A stretch of 53,667 nucleotides of DNA from Motilimonas eburnea (GTDB lineage Bacteria > Pseudomonadota > Gammaproteobacteria > Enterobacterales > CBDFNC01). A model generated the notes under the pieces. The model was given only the letters and a program-made list of their open reading frames with translations. It was not told the DNA's origin and made no database searches. Below are positions 37,141 through 46,346 of the stretch, one piece after another (positions within the stretch are counted from its first letter, which is position 1; each line of letters opens with the position of its first letter). A program made the position numbers and the translations under genes. The stretch is from positions 1 through 53,667 of the forward strand of contig NZ_JAIMJB010000025.1 in NCBI RefSeq assembly GCF_021295345.1, in the 5' to 3' direction.

Positions 37141-37166
37141 GCTTGCCACTATAGAAAGAGAGCCCT

Positions 37167-38372
37167 ATGTCATCCCCTGATCTCACTAATATCACTAAGT
37201 TTCTTGACGAATGCCATGGCGTGTTTGGCTCGAGTCAGTTCCAGCGTTTGGTGCTGTCTAAATACCGCGGTGATGAGGCACAGTTGAATCGGATCACTTT
37301 GCGTCCGGTTGAACTAAAAGGTCAGCGACTGATTTCTTGTCTGTATCAATATCAAACTAATCACGTCACCAAAAATATCACCACGGATGACGCCATGGCC
37401 CTATGTCAGCCTTGGCTTAGGGATGATTTTCAAAATGCGCACTTGGTCAGTGATGAGTGGGAAGTGCAATTGAGTGTGACCAAAAAAGGCAAGGTGCTGT
37501 TCAATAAGTACCGAAATAAAAGCGCGGCCATGAAGCCTGCGGCGTCAACACAAGGTAATAAAGTGAGCCATAATCGCGCCAAAAAGCGTTATGTTGAACA
37601 ATCGCGCCCTTATTTAAACGCCCTTGGCATTACCGATAAACAGGGGGAGATCATTCCTTCCATGTCTCGCAAATGGAAGCAAATCAATAAGTTTATTGAA
37701 GTTCTTTCACGTGCGATTGATAACACTGGGCTGGCAAAACGACAAGAGGTACATATTGCGGACTTTGGCTCAGGAAAAGCCTATTTGACATTTGCTGTGC
37801 ACGATTACTTTATGGATAAGTTACACGTACCCACGCAAGTGACTGGGGTTGAATTGCGCCAAGGACTGGTGGATCTGTGCAATCAAACTGCGCAAAAGCT
37901 GAATTTAACCGGCATTAAATTTGAGCAAGGCGATGTGCAACACTTCAAGGCTCAAGGCATCAACATTATGATTGCGTTGCATGCTTGCGATGTGGCTACC
38001 GACTACGCCTTGCATATGGGGATCCGTACGGGAGCAGAAATCATCATGTGCTCACCATGTTGCCATAAACAGATCCGTCCACAAATGAAAAGTCCGCAAA
38101 CATTAGCGCCATTATTACAGCACGGTATTCATATGGGGCAAGAAGCGGAAATGGTGACCGATGGCCTGCGTGCATTGTTGCTTGAAGCCCATGGCTATGA
38201 TACGCAAGTGTTTGAGTTTATTTCTCTTGAGCACACCAGCAAGAACAAGATGATCTTAGCGCAAAAGCGTAAACAGCCACGCGATAACACCGCGATTTTA
38301 CAGCAAATTGCCGATATAAAAGCGTTTTATGGTATTAAGGAGCAATGCTTAGAGACATTGCTCGCTCAATAA
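37167..38372 (+). CDS. Class I SAM-dependent methyltransferase (Methyltransf_32-like)
   Basis: 401 residues. The SAM-binding motif I is ADFGSGKAYLTFAV (about residues 196-209) and the acidic end of strand 2 is VTGVELR. HACDVATDYAL followed by SPCCHKQIRPQM near residue 295 is a pattern I associate with the Methyltransf_32 family (GSTCD- and Trm13-like), which suggests an RNA substrate; the target is unknown. The N-terminal 150 residues are unassigned and basic. AGAG lies 6 bp before ATG. It stands alone after a terminator and is convergent with the opp operon. Confidence 0.8.
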   Translation: MSSPDLTNITKFLDECHGVFGSSQFQRLVLSKYRGDEAQLNRITLRPVELKGQRLISCLYQYQTNHVTKNITTDDAMALCQPWLRDDFQNAHLVSDEWEVQLSVTKKGKVLFNKYRNKSAAMKPAASTQGNKVSHNRAKKRYVEQSRPYLNALGITDKQGEIIPSMSRKWKQINKFIEVLSRAIDNTGLAKRQEVHIADFGSGKAYLTFAVHDYFMDKLHVPTQVTGVELRQGLVDLCNQTAQKLNLTGIKFEQGDVQHFKAQGINIMIALHACDVATDYALHMGIRTGAEIIMCSPCCHKQIRPQMKSPQTLAPLLQHGIHMGQEAEMVTDGLRALLLEAHGYDTQVFEFISLEHTSKNKMILAQKRKQPRDNTAILQQIADIKAFYGIKEQCLETLLAQ

Positions 38373-38381
38373 TTAGTGGGA

Positions 38382-38434
38382 GCCGCAGTGATGCGGCGAT
38401 AAATATGAATATCAAATCGCCCCATTACTGGGGC
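38382..38434. terminator. Two hairpins between convergent methyltransferase and oppF
   Basis: Hairpin 1 has arms 38382-38387 and 38392-38397; hairpin 2 has arms 38419-38423 and 38430-38434. Neither has a strong T run. They fill the 70-bp gap between convergent stops and probably help end transcription. Confidence 0.4.
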
Positions 38435-38442
38435 CCCTACAC

Positions 38443-39432
38443 CTACACTAATAAACACGCCACCTGGTGATTTTCATCGCCAGTGAGTTTGGGTTTTATG
38501 TCGCTGCACTGAGGCTGTGCCTGTGGGCAGCGAGTACGAAACACACAGCCCGATGGCGGATTGATCGGGGAGGGCAAATCCCCTGGCAACAAGGCAATGG
38601 TTTTATCACGCTCTTTATCTGGATCCGGCAGAGGAACCGCAGACATTAAAGCATGGGTATAGGGGTGTTTAGGATGATTAAACAGTTCATCGGAGGTGGC
38701 GAGCTCGACTTCATTGCCTAAATACATCACTAACACGCGATCGGAAATATGCTTTACGACCGATAGGTCATGGGCAATAAATATCAGTGATAATCCCATT
38801 TCCTTTTGTAGTGATTTGAGTAGGTTAACTACCTGAGCTTGGATAGAGACATCCAATGCAGATACGGGCTCGTCACAAATCACTAATTTGGGCTCTAAAA
38901 TTAACGCACGCGCGATGCCGATACGTTGACATTGACCGCCGGAAAACTCATGGGGGTAGCGGTTAATGACGTTAGGCAACAAGCCGACCTTATCCATCAT
39001 GGCTTTCACTTTTGCCTTAACCTCTGGCTTGGTTAAGTTGGGAAAGAAGGTTTGCAACGGCTCGGCGATGATGTCACCCACCGTCATTCGAGGGTTGAGC
39101 GAGGCAAGAGGATCTTGAAAGATCATTTGGATATCTTGGCGCACAGCGCGAAGCTCTGTTTCATTATAACGGGTGAGATCTTGCCCCATCCACAGGATAT
39201 TTCCGGCACTGGATTTGACTAACCCGATAATGGCACGGGCAAAGGTTGATTTACCACAGCCTGATTCACCGACGACGCCAAGGGTTTCGCCCTGATACAA
39301 TTTGATGGATACCCCATCGACTGCTTTTAACTGTGCAGGCGGGGTCCAAGGCCAGCCGCCTTTTTGCTTGATGGCAAATTGAACCTTCAAATCCTGTATT
39401 TCTAGGATCGCATTACTTGTTACTTGTGTCAT
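38443..39432 (-). CDS. oppF: Oligopeptide ABC transporter ATP-binding protein OppF
   Basis: 329 residues from ATG 39432, which overlaps the oppD stop (ATGA). This start is favoured over an upstream frame to 39471. Walker A GESGCGKST, signature HEFSGGQCQRIGIARAL, and Walker B LVICDEPVSALD are intact. The C-terminal oligopeptide extension contains a Cys cluster (CVFRTRCPQAQPQC) that binds an iron-sulfur cluster in some family members. It is last in oppABCDF. Confidence 0.93.
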   Translation of the reverse strand: MTQVTSNAILEIQDLKVQFAIKQKGGWPWTPPAQLKAVDGVSIKLYQGETLGVVGESGCGKSTFARAIIGLVKSSAGNILWMGQDLTRYNETELRAVRQDIQMIFQDPLASLNPRMTVGDIIAEPLQTFFPNLTKPEVKAKVKAMMDKVGLLPNVINRYPHEFSGGQCQRIGIARALILEPKLVICDEPVSALDVSIQAQVVNLLKSLQKEMGLSLIFIAHDLSVVKHISDRVLVMYLGNEVELATSDELFNHPKHPYTHALMSAVPLPDPDKERDKTIALLPGDLPSPINPPSGCVFRTRCPQAQPQCSDIKPKLTGDENHQVACLLV

Positions 39433-40409
39433 GACTGGCTCCCAGAAGTGTTGGTGAATGAATGAAAGCAAGCGCGTTGTCTACCTGCGGCAAACTCGAT
39501 GAGCTCAGGGGCTGCCTGTTGGCATTGCTCACTGACAAATCCACAACGCTGTTGGAACGGGCAGCCAACCGGTAAACGCAGCAGATTTGGTGGGTTACCG
39601 GGAATGGTAGGCAAGGTTTCGCCCTGCGTATCAAGACGTGGGATGGCTTTGAGCAAGCCTTGAGTATATGGGTGAGTCGGTTGATAGAAGATGTCGCGTA
39701 CGCTGCCATACTCCATGGTGCGCCCTGCGTACATGACTAAGACAGAATCACAAATCCCTGCTACTACGCCCAAATCGTGAGTGATCATGATAATTGAAGT
39801 ATCAAAATCAGCTTTTAACTCATTGAGCAGCGCCATGATTTGCGCTTGTACCGTCACATCCAGTGCGGTGGTCGGCTCATCGGCTATCAATAGCTTAGGT
39901 TGGCATAAAAGCGCCATGGCGATCATCACCCGCTGGCGCATGCCACCAGAAAACTCATGAGGGTACATGCTCATGCGTTTTTTCGCTTCGGGCATTTTTA
40001 CGGCATCCAGCATGCGCACGCTGTGTTGAAAGGCTTCTTGTTTACTCATGCCTTTGTGTTTGATCAGCACTTCCATCAGTTGCACTCCCACCTTCATGTA
40101 AGGATTGAGTGAAGTCATGGGATCTTGGAAGATCATCGCGATTTGCTCGGCGCGAATGTGGTTAAGCTGTTGCTCAGGTAAGTTAAGTATCTCTTGGCCT
40201 GCAAACTTCGCACTGCCGCTGATTTGCCCATTTTTGGCAAGCAGCCCCATTAAGGCAAAGGCGGTTTGGCTCTTGCCTGAGCCAGATTCGCCGACGATGC
40301 CTAAGGTTTGGCCTTTGTCTAGGCTGAAGTTGAGTTTATTGACGGCGACTACATCCCCTTCTGGGGTGGCAAATTTAACTTCTAAATCTTGTACTTCCAG
40401 CAGTTTCAT
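39429..40409 (-). CDS. oppD: Oligopeptide ABC transporter ATP-binding protein OppD
   Basis: 326 residues. Walker [10 protein letters not shown], signature [17 protein letters not shown], Walker [13 protein letters not shown] and the switch His in MITHDLGVV. The C terminus has the Cys-containing oligopeptide domain ([14 protein letters not shown]). It pairs with OppF to energise peptide import. Coupled by a 4-bp overlap to oppF and 9 bp after oppC. Confidence 0.93.
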   Translation of the reverse strand: MKLLEVQDLEVKFATPEGDVVAVNKLNFSLDKGQTLGIVGESGSGKSQTAFALMGLLAKNGQISGSAKFAGQEILNLPEQQLNHIRAEQIAMIFQDPMTSLNPYMKVGVQLMEVLIKHKGMSKQEAFQHSVRMLDAVKMPEAKKRMSMYPHEFSGGMRQRVMIAMALLCQPKLLIADEPTTALDVTVQAQIMALLNELKADFDTSIIMITHDLGVVAGICDSVLVMYAGRTMEYGSVRDIFYQPTHPYTQGLLKAIPRLDTQGETLPTIPGNPPNLLRLPVGCPFQQRCGFVSEQCQQAAPELIEFAAGRQRACFHSFTNTSGSQS

Positions 40410-40418
40410 GGGCTCTCC

Positions 40419-41327
40419 TTAGCGGTCTTTGGGGTCTAAGGCGTCACGTAAGCCGTCGCCAATAAAGTTAAAGCAGAATAAGGTTGTTACCATAAAACCT
40501 GCGGGGAAAAGCAACTGCCAGAGCGCAATTTCCATTGATTGTGAGCCTTCATTTAACAGCGCCCCCCAACTGGTCATTGGCTCTTGAACGCCTAGGCCTA
40601 AAAAGCTTAAGAAGGATTCAAATAAGATCATACTGGGGACCAGTAAGGTGGCATACACCACCACAATACCTAGCACGTTAGGCACGATATGACGGGTAAT
40701 GATTTTCCATTTACTGACGCCGCATACGTGGGCCGCTTCAATAAACTCTTTGCGTTTTAAGCTTAAGGTTTGACCGCGTACAATACGCGCCATATCAAGC
40801 CAAGAAACCGCACCGATGGCCAAGAATATCAGTAAGATATTACGGCCAAAAAAGGTCACTAGTAGGATAACGAAAAACATAAAGGGGAAGGAGTATAAAA
40901 TTTCCAACACCCGCATCATCACCTGATCCACGCGCCCACCGATAAAGCCGGAAGTGGCGCCATATAAGGTGCCGATAAGCATCGCGACAATAGCGCCCAA
41001 CAAGCCCACCATCAAGGATATTTGGCCACCCATTAAGGTGCGCACAAATAAATCTCGGCCTAGGCTGTCGGTGCCAAAGTAGTGGCCACTTTCGATACTT
41101 GGCCCTACATGCATGGCAGACCAATCCGTGTCATCAAAAGCATACTCGCTAAGGTGTGGACCGATGATGACCAACAAACTGATCAAGGTGAGGATAACTA
41201 AGCTGACGACAGCAGCCTTGTTGCGAAAGAAGCGACGACGCGCATCTTGCCATAAGCTGCGTCCTTCTATTTCTAGGCTCTCAGCCGCATTTGCTATTGC
41301 CTGACTCTTTTCTTTTGAAACAAACAT
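40419..41327 (-). CDS. oppC: Oligopeptide ABC transporter permease OppC
   Basis: 302 residues. A cytoplasmic N-tail, then a membrane helix (VVSLVILTLISLLVIIG), the family feature HYFGTDSLGRDLFVRTL, and the conserved EAA-type loop (EFIEAAHVCGVSKWKIITRHI) that contacts the ATPases. Five to six membrane helices are visible. It lies 13 bp after oppB. Confidence 0.93.
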   Translation of the reverse strand: MFVSKEKSQAIANAAESLEIEGRSLWQDARRRFFRNKAAVVSLVILTLISLLVIIGPHLSEYAFDDTDWSAMHVGPSIESGHYFGTDSLGRDLFVRTLMGGQISLMVGLLGAIVAMLIGTLYGATSGFIGGRVDQVMMRVLEILYSFPFMFFVILLVTFFGRNILLIFLAIGAVSWLDMARIVRGQTLSLKRKEFIEAAHVCGVSKWKIITRHIVPNVLGIVVVYATLLVPSMILFESFLSFLGLGVQEPMTSWGALLNEGSQSMEIALWQLLFPAGFMVTTLFCFNFIGDGLRDALDPKDR

Positions 41328-41340
41328 GGTTAACTCCAGA

Positions 41341-42261
41341 CTAATAGCGAATTTTAGGGTCGATCACCGCATAGAGGATGTCGACGATGGCGTTAAAAGT
41401 AATGGTTAAGGCGCCCACCAAAATAGTGAGACCTAACACCATGGAGTAATCACGGTTGAGGGCGCCGTTAACAAATAACTGGCCAATACCCGGTAAGCCA
41501 AAGATGGTTTCGATGACCACCGAGCCGGTGATAATACCGACAAAAGCGGGACCAAGATAAGACACCACAGGTAAAATCGCTGGGCGTAGGGCATGATGTA
41601 GCACGATATATGAGCTTGCGAGGCCCTTAGCGCGAGCAGTGCGTATAAAGTTCGAGCTCATGACCTCTATCATGCTGCCACGCATAATACGGGCGATGGA
41701 GGAAATATAGTGCATCATCATGCCAACGACGGGGAGCACCATAAACTGCACTGCGCCACCATTCCAACCGCCAGCGGGCAACCATTTTAAACCGATGGCG
41801 AAAATCAAGACCAAGACAGGGGCAAGGACAAATGAGGGGATCACGACACCTACCATGGCTCCTGACATCACCAGATAGTCTATCCACGAGTTTTGCTTTA
41901 GGGCGGCGAGGGTGCCCAAGCTAACACCGATCAACACGGCAAGAATAAAGGCGGCGGCGCCTATTTTAGCCGAGACGGGTAAGGCTTGAGCAACGAGTTC
42001 ATTTACCGTGTAGTCTTTGTATTTAAATGATGGGCCGAGATCACCTTGTACTAAGTTTTTAAGGTAATTGAAGTACTGCTCCACGACAGGCTTGTCAAAG
42101 CCATATTTGGCCTCGATATTGGCTTTGACTTGCGGCGGCAGTGACCGCTCACTAGAAAAGGGGTTGCCGGGCGCAAAGCGCATTAAAAAAAATGAAACGG
42201 TGATCAGCACCAACAGGGTGGGGATCGCTTCCAGCAAGCGTTTAAATATAAACTTGGTCAT
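41341..42261 (-). CDS. oppB: Oligopeptide ABC transporter permease OppB
   Basis: 306 residues from ATG 42261; E. coli OppB also has 306. The frame opens at a TTG (42276), but the ATG gives the normal MTKFIFKRLLEAIPTLL start. FFLMRFAPGNPFS, the EAA-type loop (FIRTARAKGLASSYIVLHHA) and the C-terminal GLPGIGQLFVNGALNRDY are family motifs. About 75 bp separate it from oppA. Confidence 0.93.
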   Translation of the reverse strand: MTKFIFKRLLEAIPTLLVLITVSFFLMRFAPGNPFSSERSLPPQVKANIEAKYGFDKPVVEQYFNYLKNLVQGDLGPSFKYKDYTVNELVAQALPVSAKIGAAAFILAVLIGVSLGTLAALKQNSWIDYLVMSGAMVGVVIPSFVLAPVLVLIFAIGLKWLPAGGWNGGAVQFMVLPVVGMMMHYISSIARIMRGSMIEVMSSNFIRTARAKGLASSYIVLHHALRPAILPVVSYLGPAFVGIITGSVVIETIFGLPGIGQLFVNGALNRDYSMVLGLTILVGALTITFNAIVDILYAVIDPKIRY

Positions 42262-42336
42262 AACATGTGCTTCCAATGCATATGCTTAAAGCCACGGCCA
42301 CAACGCAGCCGCGGTTCGATTAGCAATGAAATATAT

Positions 42337-43956
42337 CTACTGTTTAATGAGGTACATATCTTTGGTGTATAGGTTATCAAGGGGGTTATTTGGGTAACCG
42401 CCAAGATAAGGTTTCACCAAGCGAGCTGATACGTATTGATAGATAGGGGCAACAGGCATGTCTTGGCTTAAGATGGACTCGGCCTGTTGGTAATAATTAG
42501 CGCGCTCGTTGGCGTCGGTGGTTTTACGGCTTTTTGCCATCAGCTCATCATAGGCTGGGCTATTGTATTTACCGTCATTATTGCCATTGTCACTTTCAAG
42601 TAAGCTCAGCATAGAAGAAGCTTCGTTATAGTCAGCAATCCAACCTGCGCGAGCCACGCTAAAGTTACCTTGTTTTTTGGAATCTAAGTAAGTTTTCCAC
42701 TCTTGGTTTTCGAGTTTAACCTCAACCCCTAGGCCTTTTTTCCACATGGAGGCAATGGCAATGGCTACCTTTTTGTGGTTTTCACTGGTGTTGTAAAGTA
42801 AATCAAAGGTGAGTGGGTTGTCTTTGTTATAGCCCGCTTCGGCCAGTAGCGCCTTGGCTTTGGCATCGCGTTCTTTTTGGCTTAGGGCTGCCCATGCTTG
42901 TGGGGCAGGTGTAAAACCATCAACAATTTCTGGAGTAAAGGAATAAGCGGGTGTTTGCCCTTGGCCAAGAATAAAGTTGGCAATGGCTTCTCGGTTAATG
43001 GTGTAAGATAACGCGGTACGTACTCTGACATCATCAAATGGCTTTTGTTTGGTATTAAACTGGTAGTAGTAGGTTCCCACATAGCCGGTTACTTTAATTG
43101 AGTCTGGGTGCTCTTTTTTCAGGCGTTTGAAATGTTCGATAGGCATTTCATAGGTCATGTGGATTTCATCAGCCAAAAAGCGATTCATTTCGGCATTTTG
43201 GGATTGAAGCGGCAAGTAACTCACTTGGTTTATCACTGTGCTGGCATTATCCCAGTATTGGGGGCTACGTTTTAGCACAATGCGCTCGTTAACGGTCCAC
43301 GTTTCTAGCTGATATGCACCGTTACTGACCATGTTACCTGGGCGGGTCCATTTGTCGCCTTTGCCTTCAACCGTGGCCTTATGGACTGGCAAGGTTGAAG
43401 TGTGATAGAGCATGGAAACAAAGTAAGGCAAGGGTTTTTCTAGTTCAATGATCAAGGTGTGATCGTCTTTTGCGTTCACGGCAAGCTCTGATGCTGCAGT
43501 CGTGCCCGCTATAATGGCTTTTGCATTTTTGATGGTAGCTTTTTCAAAGTACCAAGAATAAGGCGAGGCCGTCACGGGATCGACGCCGCGTTTAAACGAA
43601 TATTCAAAATCGTGCGCGGTAACGGGATCGCCATTTGACCATTTCGCATCTTTACGTAGATGGAAGGTGTAGATCTTGTTATCTGTGGTTTCCCAATGGC
43701 TCGCAACACCTGGTAGGGTTTCACCATTGGGTCCAGAGGTCACTAACCCTTCAAATAAATCACGCAATACGTTGGCTTCGGGCACCCCTTCTGTTTTATG
43801 AGGATCTAAGGTGGCCACCTCGGCTCCATTCCCTTTTACGAGTTGTTGCACTGCTGCCAGTTCAACGCCAGCCGGTACCTTGGCTGCGTGTACTTGGCTG
43901 CTCATTGCGCCAGCAGCGATGACGGCGAGTGCGATTAAGGATGGTTTCCGTATCAT
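42337..43956 (-). CDS. oppA: Periplasmic oligopeptide-binding protein OppA
   Basis: 539 residues from ATG 43956; GGAG lies 8 bp upstream, which disfavours the in-frame ATG at 43968. A signal peptide ends near SQVHA and has no lipobox, so the protein is soluble in the periplasm as in Enterobacteria. SBP_bac_5 features are present: GAEVATLDPHKTEGVPEAN, LRKDAKWSNGDPVTAHDFEY and AGWIADYNEASSML. First gene of oppABCDF. It captures peptides for import. Confidence 0.93.
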   Translation of the reverse strand: MIRKPSLIALAVIAAGAMSSQVHAAKVPAGVELAAVQQLVKGNGAEVATLDPHKTEGVPEANVLRDLFEGLVTSGPNGETLPGVASHWETTDNKIYTFHLRKDAKWSNGDPVTAHDFEYSFKRGVDPVTASPYSWYFEKATIKNAKAIIAGTTAASELAVNAKDDHTLIIELEKPLPYFVSMLYHTSTLPVHKATVEGKGDKWTRPGNMVSNGAYQLETWTVNERIVLKRSPQYWDNASTVINQVSYLPLQSQNAEMNRFLADEIHMTYEMPIEHFKRLKKEHPDSIKVTGYVGTYYYQFNTKQKPFDDVRVRTALSYTINREAIANFILGQGQTPAYSFTPEIVDGFTPAPQAWAALSQKERDAKAKALLAEAGYNKDNPLTFDLLYNTSENHKKVAIAIASMWKKGLGVEVKLENQEWKTYLDSKKQGNFSVARAGWIADYNEASSMLSLLESDNGNNDGKYNSPAYDELMAKSRKTTDANERANYYQQAESILSQDMPVAPIYQYVSARLVKPYLGGYPNNPLDNLYTKDMYLIKQ

Positions 43957-44544
43957 GATGATCTCCATATGCTTCAGGCCACTTAAATTTTAGTTGGCTA
44001 TTAACTTTTTTCAAAATAGCGTCAATAGTCAGAGTAAGTGAATAATTATCTAGTTGTGCTTGTTGTTTGCAGGGGATTCTTTGGTCTGATTTATCCCTAG
44101 CAGCTCAATTTACAAAATAGCTGGGGCAAATTACAAATCATATTCTAGTAACTCCTTGGTTAGATGAGCGAGATCAAAGCCGATAAACCAGATGAAACCT
44201 TCAATGATAGTGGGGGGGTATTTACTGAGGCTTTCTTTTTAAGTTGTTGAAATTAAATTGTTTTACGTTTCTTTTGTGCGGTTTTCTTAAGTAATAAATC
44301 GCCCTTGGTGATGGTTATCCTGTTGGCGATACAGGCAAAAGGGGAGGTGATTTTTTATAGTCTGTGTGATCTCGGTTGGCAACGGAAAAGGGAAATATTG
44401 GCCTTTAGGGGCAACAAACAATGACATGAGCCCTTGCTTAGGCGGTTTCTGATTTGGGCTAATTATGCAGTTTTATTCGCATAAACCGTATTGCGCCTTC
44501 ACATCACTTGGTTGTTTTTAGCGGTTTTGGGTCTATTCAAACCG
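43957..44544. other. Long intergenic region upstream of opp, no gene seen
   Basis: 588 bp between oppA and alkD. Both flanking genes read on the minus strand, so it must contain the opp promoter. TTGACG and TTCACT near 44010-44045 (minus strand) are possible -35 boxes, but I cannot pick a convincing pair. No coding frame, strong terminator or repeat was recognised. Confidence 0.5.
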
Positions 44545-45267
44545 TTAGCGGGTGCCATGTAAGTAAGATAAGCGCAGCTCGGGCTCGAATTTTTCAATGG
44601 CATATCTGAGCATGGTGCGAGGCATCACTTGATAGTGTTGGTCTAGGAATGCCAGTTCAACGGATAAATCGCGCTTGCCTATTTCTCGTAACATCCAGCC
44701 GCTGGCTTTATGTATTAAATCATGAGGGTGGTGTAATAGGTGTTCGGTTAAGTCCAGTGTCAGTTGAAATTGCCCTTGTTGGATAAAGGCAAAGCTTGCC
44801 ATGATAGCAATACGTTGCAACCATAGCTGGTTGCTGTTTGCAAGCTGCCATAGGATGTCGGTGTCTTTATTGAGCAACCAGTGGCCTAGTAAGTAGTGTG
44901 CTGAGCTATCGACCAGATCCCAATTATTAACGCCATCTAAATGGCTTAAGTAGAAATCTATGATGGCCTGTTGGTGCGCTGGATCGGCTTTTTCAAATTG
45001 CAGTCTCAGGATAAATAAAGCCAGCAATCTCTGTTCATGAATGGCTGAGTTGATGAGTTGTTCAATTTGTTGGATGGGCAGTAAGCGGTATTTTTTGGCC
45101 AGTTGGCGCAAAGGGGGGACGCGGATCCCCCAAAATTGATCGCCTTCGCCATAGCCACCAGGAAAGGCTTGAAAAAACGTGGGAAAGAAGGCTGCTTTCT
45201 CGGGCTCAATATGACTTTTCAAGTCCAGCAACAGCGCGTCCATGTTTAAGCTTGGTGGCTGACTCAT
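44545..45267 (-). CDS. alkD: AlkD-like DNA alkylation repair protein
   Basis: 240 residues, all-helical with HEAT-like repeats. AlkD glycosylases remove bulky N3/N7-alkyl purines without flipping the base. The family motif NNWDLVDSSAHYLLG (Trp and Asp of the active site) and KASGWMLREIGKRD are present, as is the C-terminal MPRTMLRYAIEKF. It is 12 bp after a small gene on the same strand and may be the tail of the yjfIJK transcript. Confidence 0.88.
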   Translation of the reverse strand: MSQPPSLNMDALLLDLKSHIEPEKAAFFPTFFQAFPGGYGEGDQFWGIRVPPLRQLAKKYRLLPIQQIEQLINSAIHEQRLLALFILRLQFEKADPAHQQAIIDFYLSHLDGVNNWDLVDSSAHYLLGHWLLNKDTDILWQLANSNQLWLQRIAIMASFAFIQQGQFQLTLDLTEHLLHHPHDLIHKASGWMLREIGKRDLSVELAFLDQHYQVMPRTMLRYAIEKFEPELRLSYLHGTR

Positions 45268-45279
45268 TTAACGCCCCGT

Positions 45280-45603
45280 TCATTGAGTAGAAAAAGTGGC
45301 GAGCTCTTCCATTACGCGGCGTTTAATTTCTAATTGCTGCTCAGGCTCTAAGCCATATCTCATGGCAAGTTGTTGATAATCTTCAGGGCTGAGTGACACG
45401 GTTAAGCGTGGGCGTTTGGGCTTGCGAGTCACAGGCAGTTCAAGAATATGACGAATTTGGTCGGAAGGACTGATGCCTTCATCTAAGGCTTTTTTACGGA
45501 TGCAATATTGGACTTGTTCATCCATATCAAATGCCACTTGTACCGCCTTGGCGGCTTTAGCGGATTTTGCCCACTTTTCGGGTAGCTTTCTTTCGTTAGT
45601 CAT
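45280..45603 (-). CDS. Unknown small protein, possible double ribbon-helix-helix
   Basis: 107 residues from ATG 45603 (AAGG upstream; the frame opens earlier at 45639). I do not recognise a named family. Two segments look like ribbon-helix-helix folds, a short strand followed by two helices: KAVQVAFDMDEQVQYCIRKK through ISPSDQIRHILELP, and RLTVSLSPEDYQQLAMRYGL through RRVMEELATF. Such folds are common in small DNA-binding repressors. It begins 4 bp after the yjfK stop and so belongs to the operon. It could bind the paired palindromes upstream of yjfI; this is a hypothesis. Confidence 0.6.
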   Translation of the reverse strand: MTNERKLPEKWAKSAKAAKAVQVAFDMDEQVQYCIRKKALDEGISPSDQIRHILELPVTRKPKRPRLTVSLSPEDYQQLAMRYGLEPEQQLEIKRRVMEELATFSTQ

Positions 45604-45607
45604 AATA

Positions 45608-46252
45608 TCAGCCTTTTGGCCAGAGCTCGGTAATGTCACTAATGGGTTTTTCTATTGAAAGATATATGTCTGTGTCGCCATTTTCAAATACATATATTTC
45701 AATCCAGCGCTGCTCTTGCTCACCAAATAAAGAAAAGTACTCAAACTGCCTGCCGTGTTGCTCATCGGTATAGGCCGGAGGCTTGGTGCCTCGATAATCG
45801 GTATCATGCCAATAACCTACGGTGGCATAGTCTTGTTGTAGGTAATTATTGGCTAAAAAAGCTTGCCATTTGGTGTCTTGACTTAGGGGAGTTAATTTAG
45901 CCTTGCCCGGTGGTTCAAAGATCTCTGCAAAGTCATCCATGTCAAACAAACTTTCGACATCGGCGCGCTTGAGTAGCGCAGTGAGTTTGATGGTGTTTTT
46001 ATTCTTTTCATCCAGCAAGATGAAAACAGGGTCGCGTTGTGCACCCTGACAAGTAAGCTGAGTTTGTTGGCGATATTGAAACTCTTGAGTCTGGATATCG
46101 GTGACTTCAAACTGCTGATTACGGAAAAAATCGGCTAAACCAAAGCTATCACTCATTTTCAACAAATCACCCCGTTGTAGCTGGTAAGGGTGTGTTAACT
46201 CTCGGCCAACTTTGGCGGCCGGTTTCGCAAACAGCTTTTTGAAAAAACTCAT
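45608..46252 (-). CDS. yjfK: DUF2491 protein (YjfK-like)
   Basis: 214 residues from ATG 46252, with AGGA 6 bp upstream. MSFFKKLFAKPAAK is followed by a mostly beta-rich protein. The family match rests on context (following a DUF2170 and a PspA-like gene exactly as E. coli yjfI-yjfJ-yjfK) and on motifs such as DTDYRGTKPPAYTDEQHGR and EIYVFENGDTDIYLSIE near the end. Function unknown. A hairpin separates it from yjfJ. Confidence 0.75.
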   Translation of the reverse strand: MSFFKKLFAKPAAKVGRELTHPYQLQRGDLLKMSDSFGLADFFRNQQFEVTDIQTQEFQYRQQTQLTCQGAQRDPVFILLDEKNKNTIKLTALLKRADVESLFDMDDFAEIFEPPGKAKLTPLSQDTKWQAFLANNYLQQDYATVGYWHDTDYRGTKPPAYTDEQHGRQFEYFSLFGEQEQRWIEIYVFENGDTDIYLSIEKPISDITELWPKG

Positions 46253-46287
46253 AGCAGGTCCTAGATTTGAAGTTGATAGCAAAGGTT

Positions 46288-46318
46288 AAAAACAAAAGCA
46301 GGTGGCTGGGCCACCTGT
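46288..46318 (-). terminator. Hairpin terminator/attenuator between yjfJ and yjfK
   Basis: Stem arms 46299-46306 and 46310-46317 with a 3-base loop, then CTTTTGTTTTT on the minus strand, between yjfJ and yjfK. It may cut the level of downstream genes relative to yjfI-yjfJ. Confidence 0.7.
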
Positions 46319-46346
46319 ATTGTCATGCTCAATTGTCACAAGTCAA

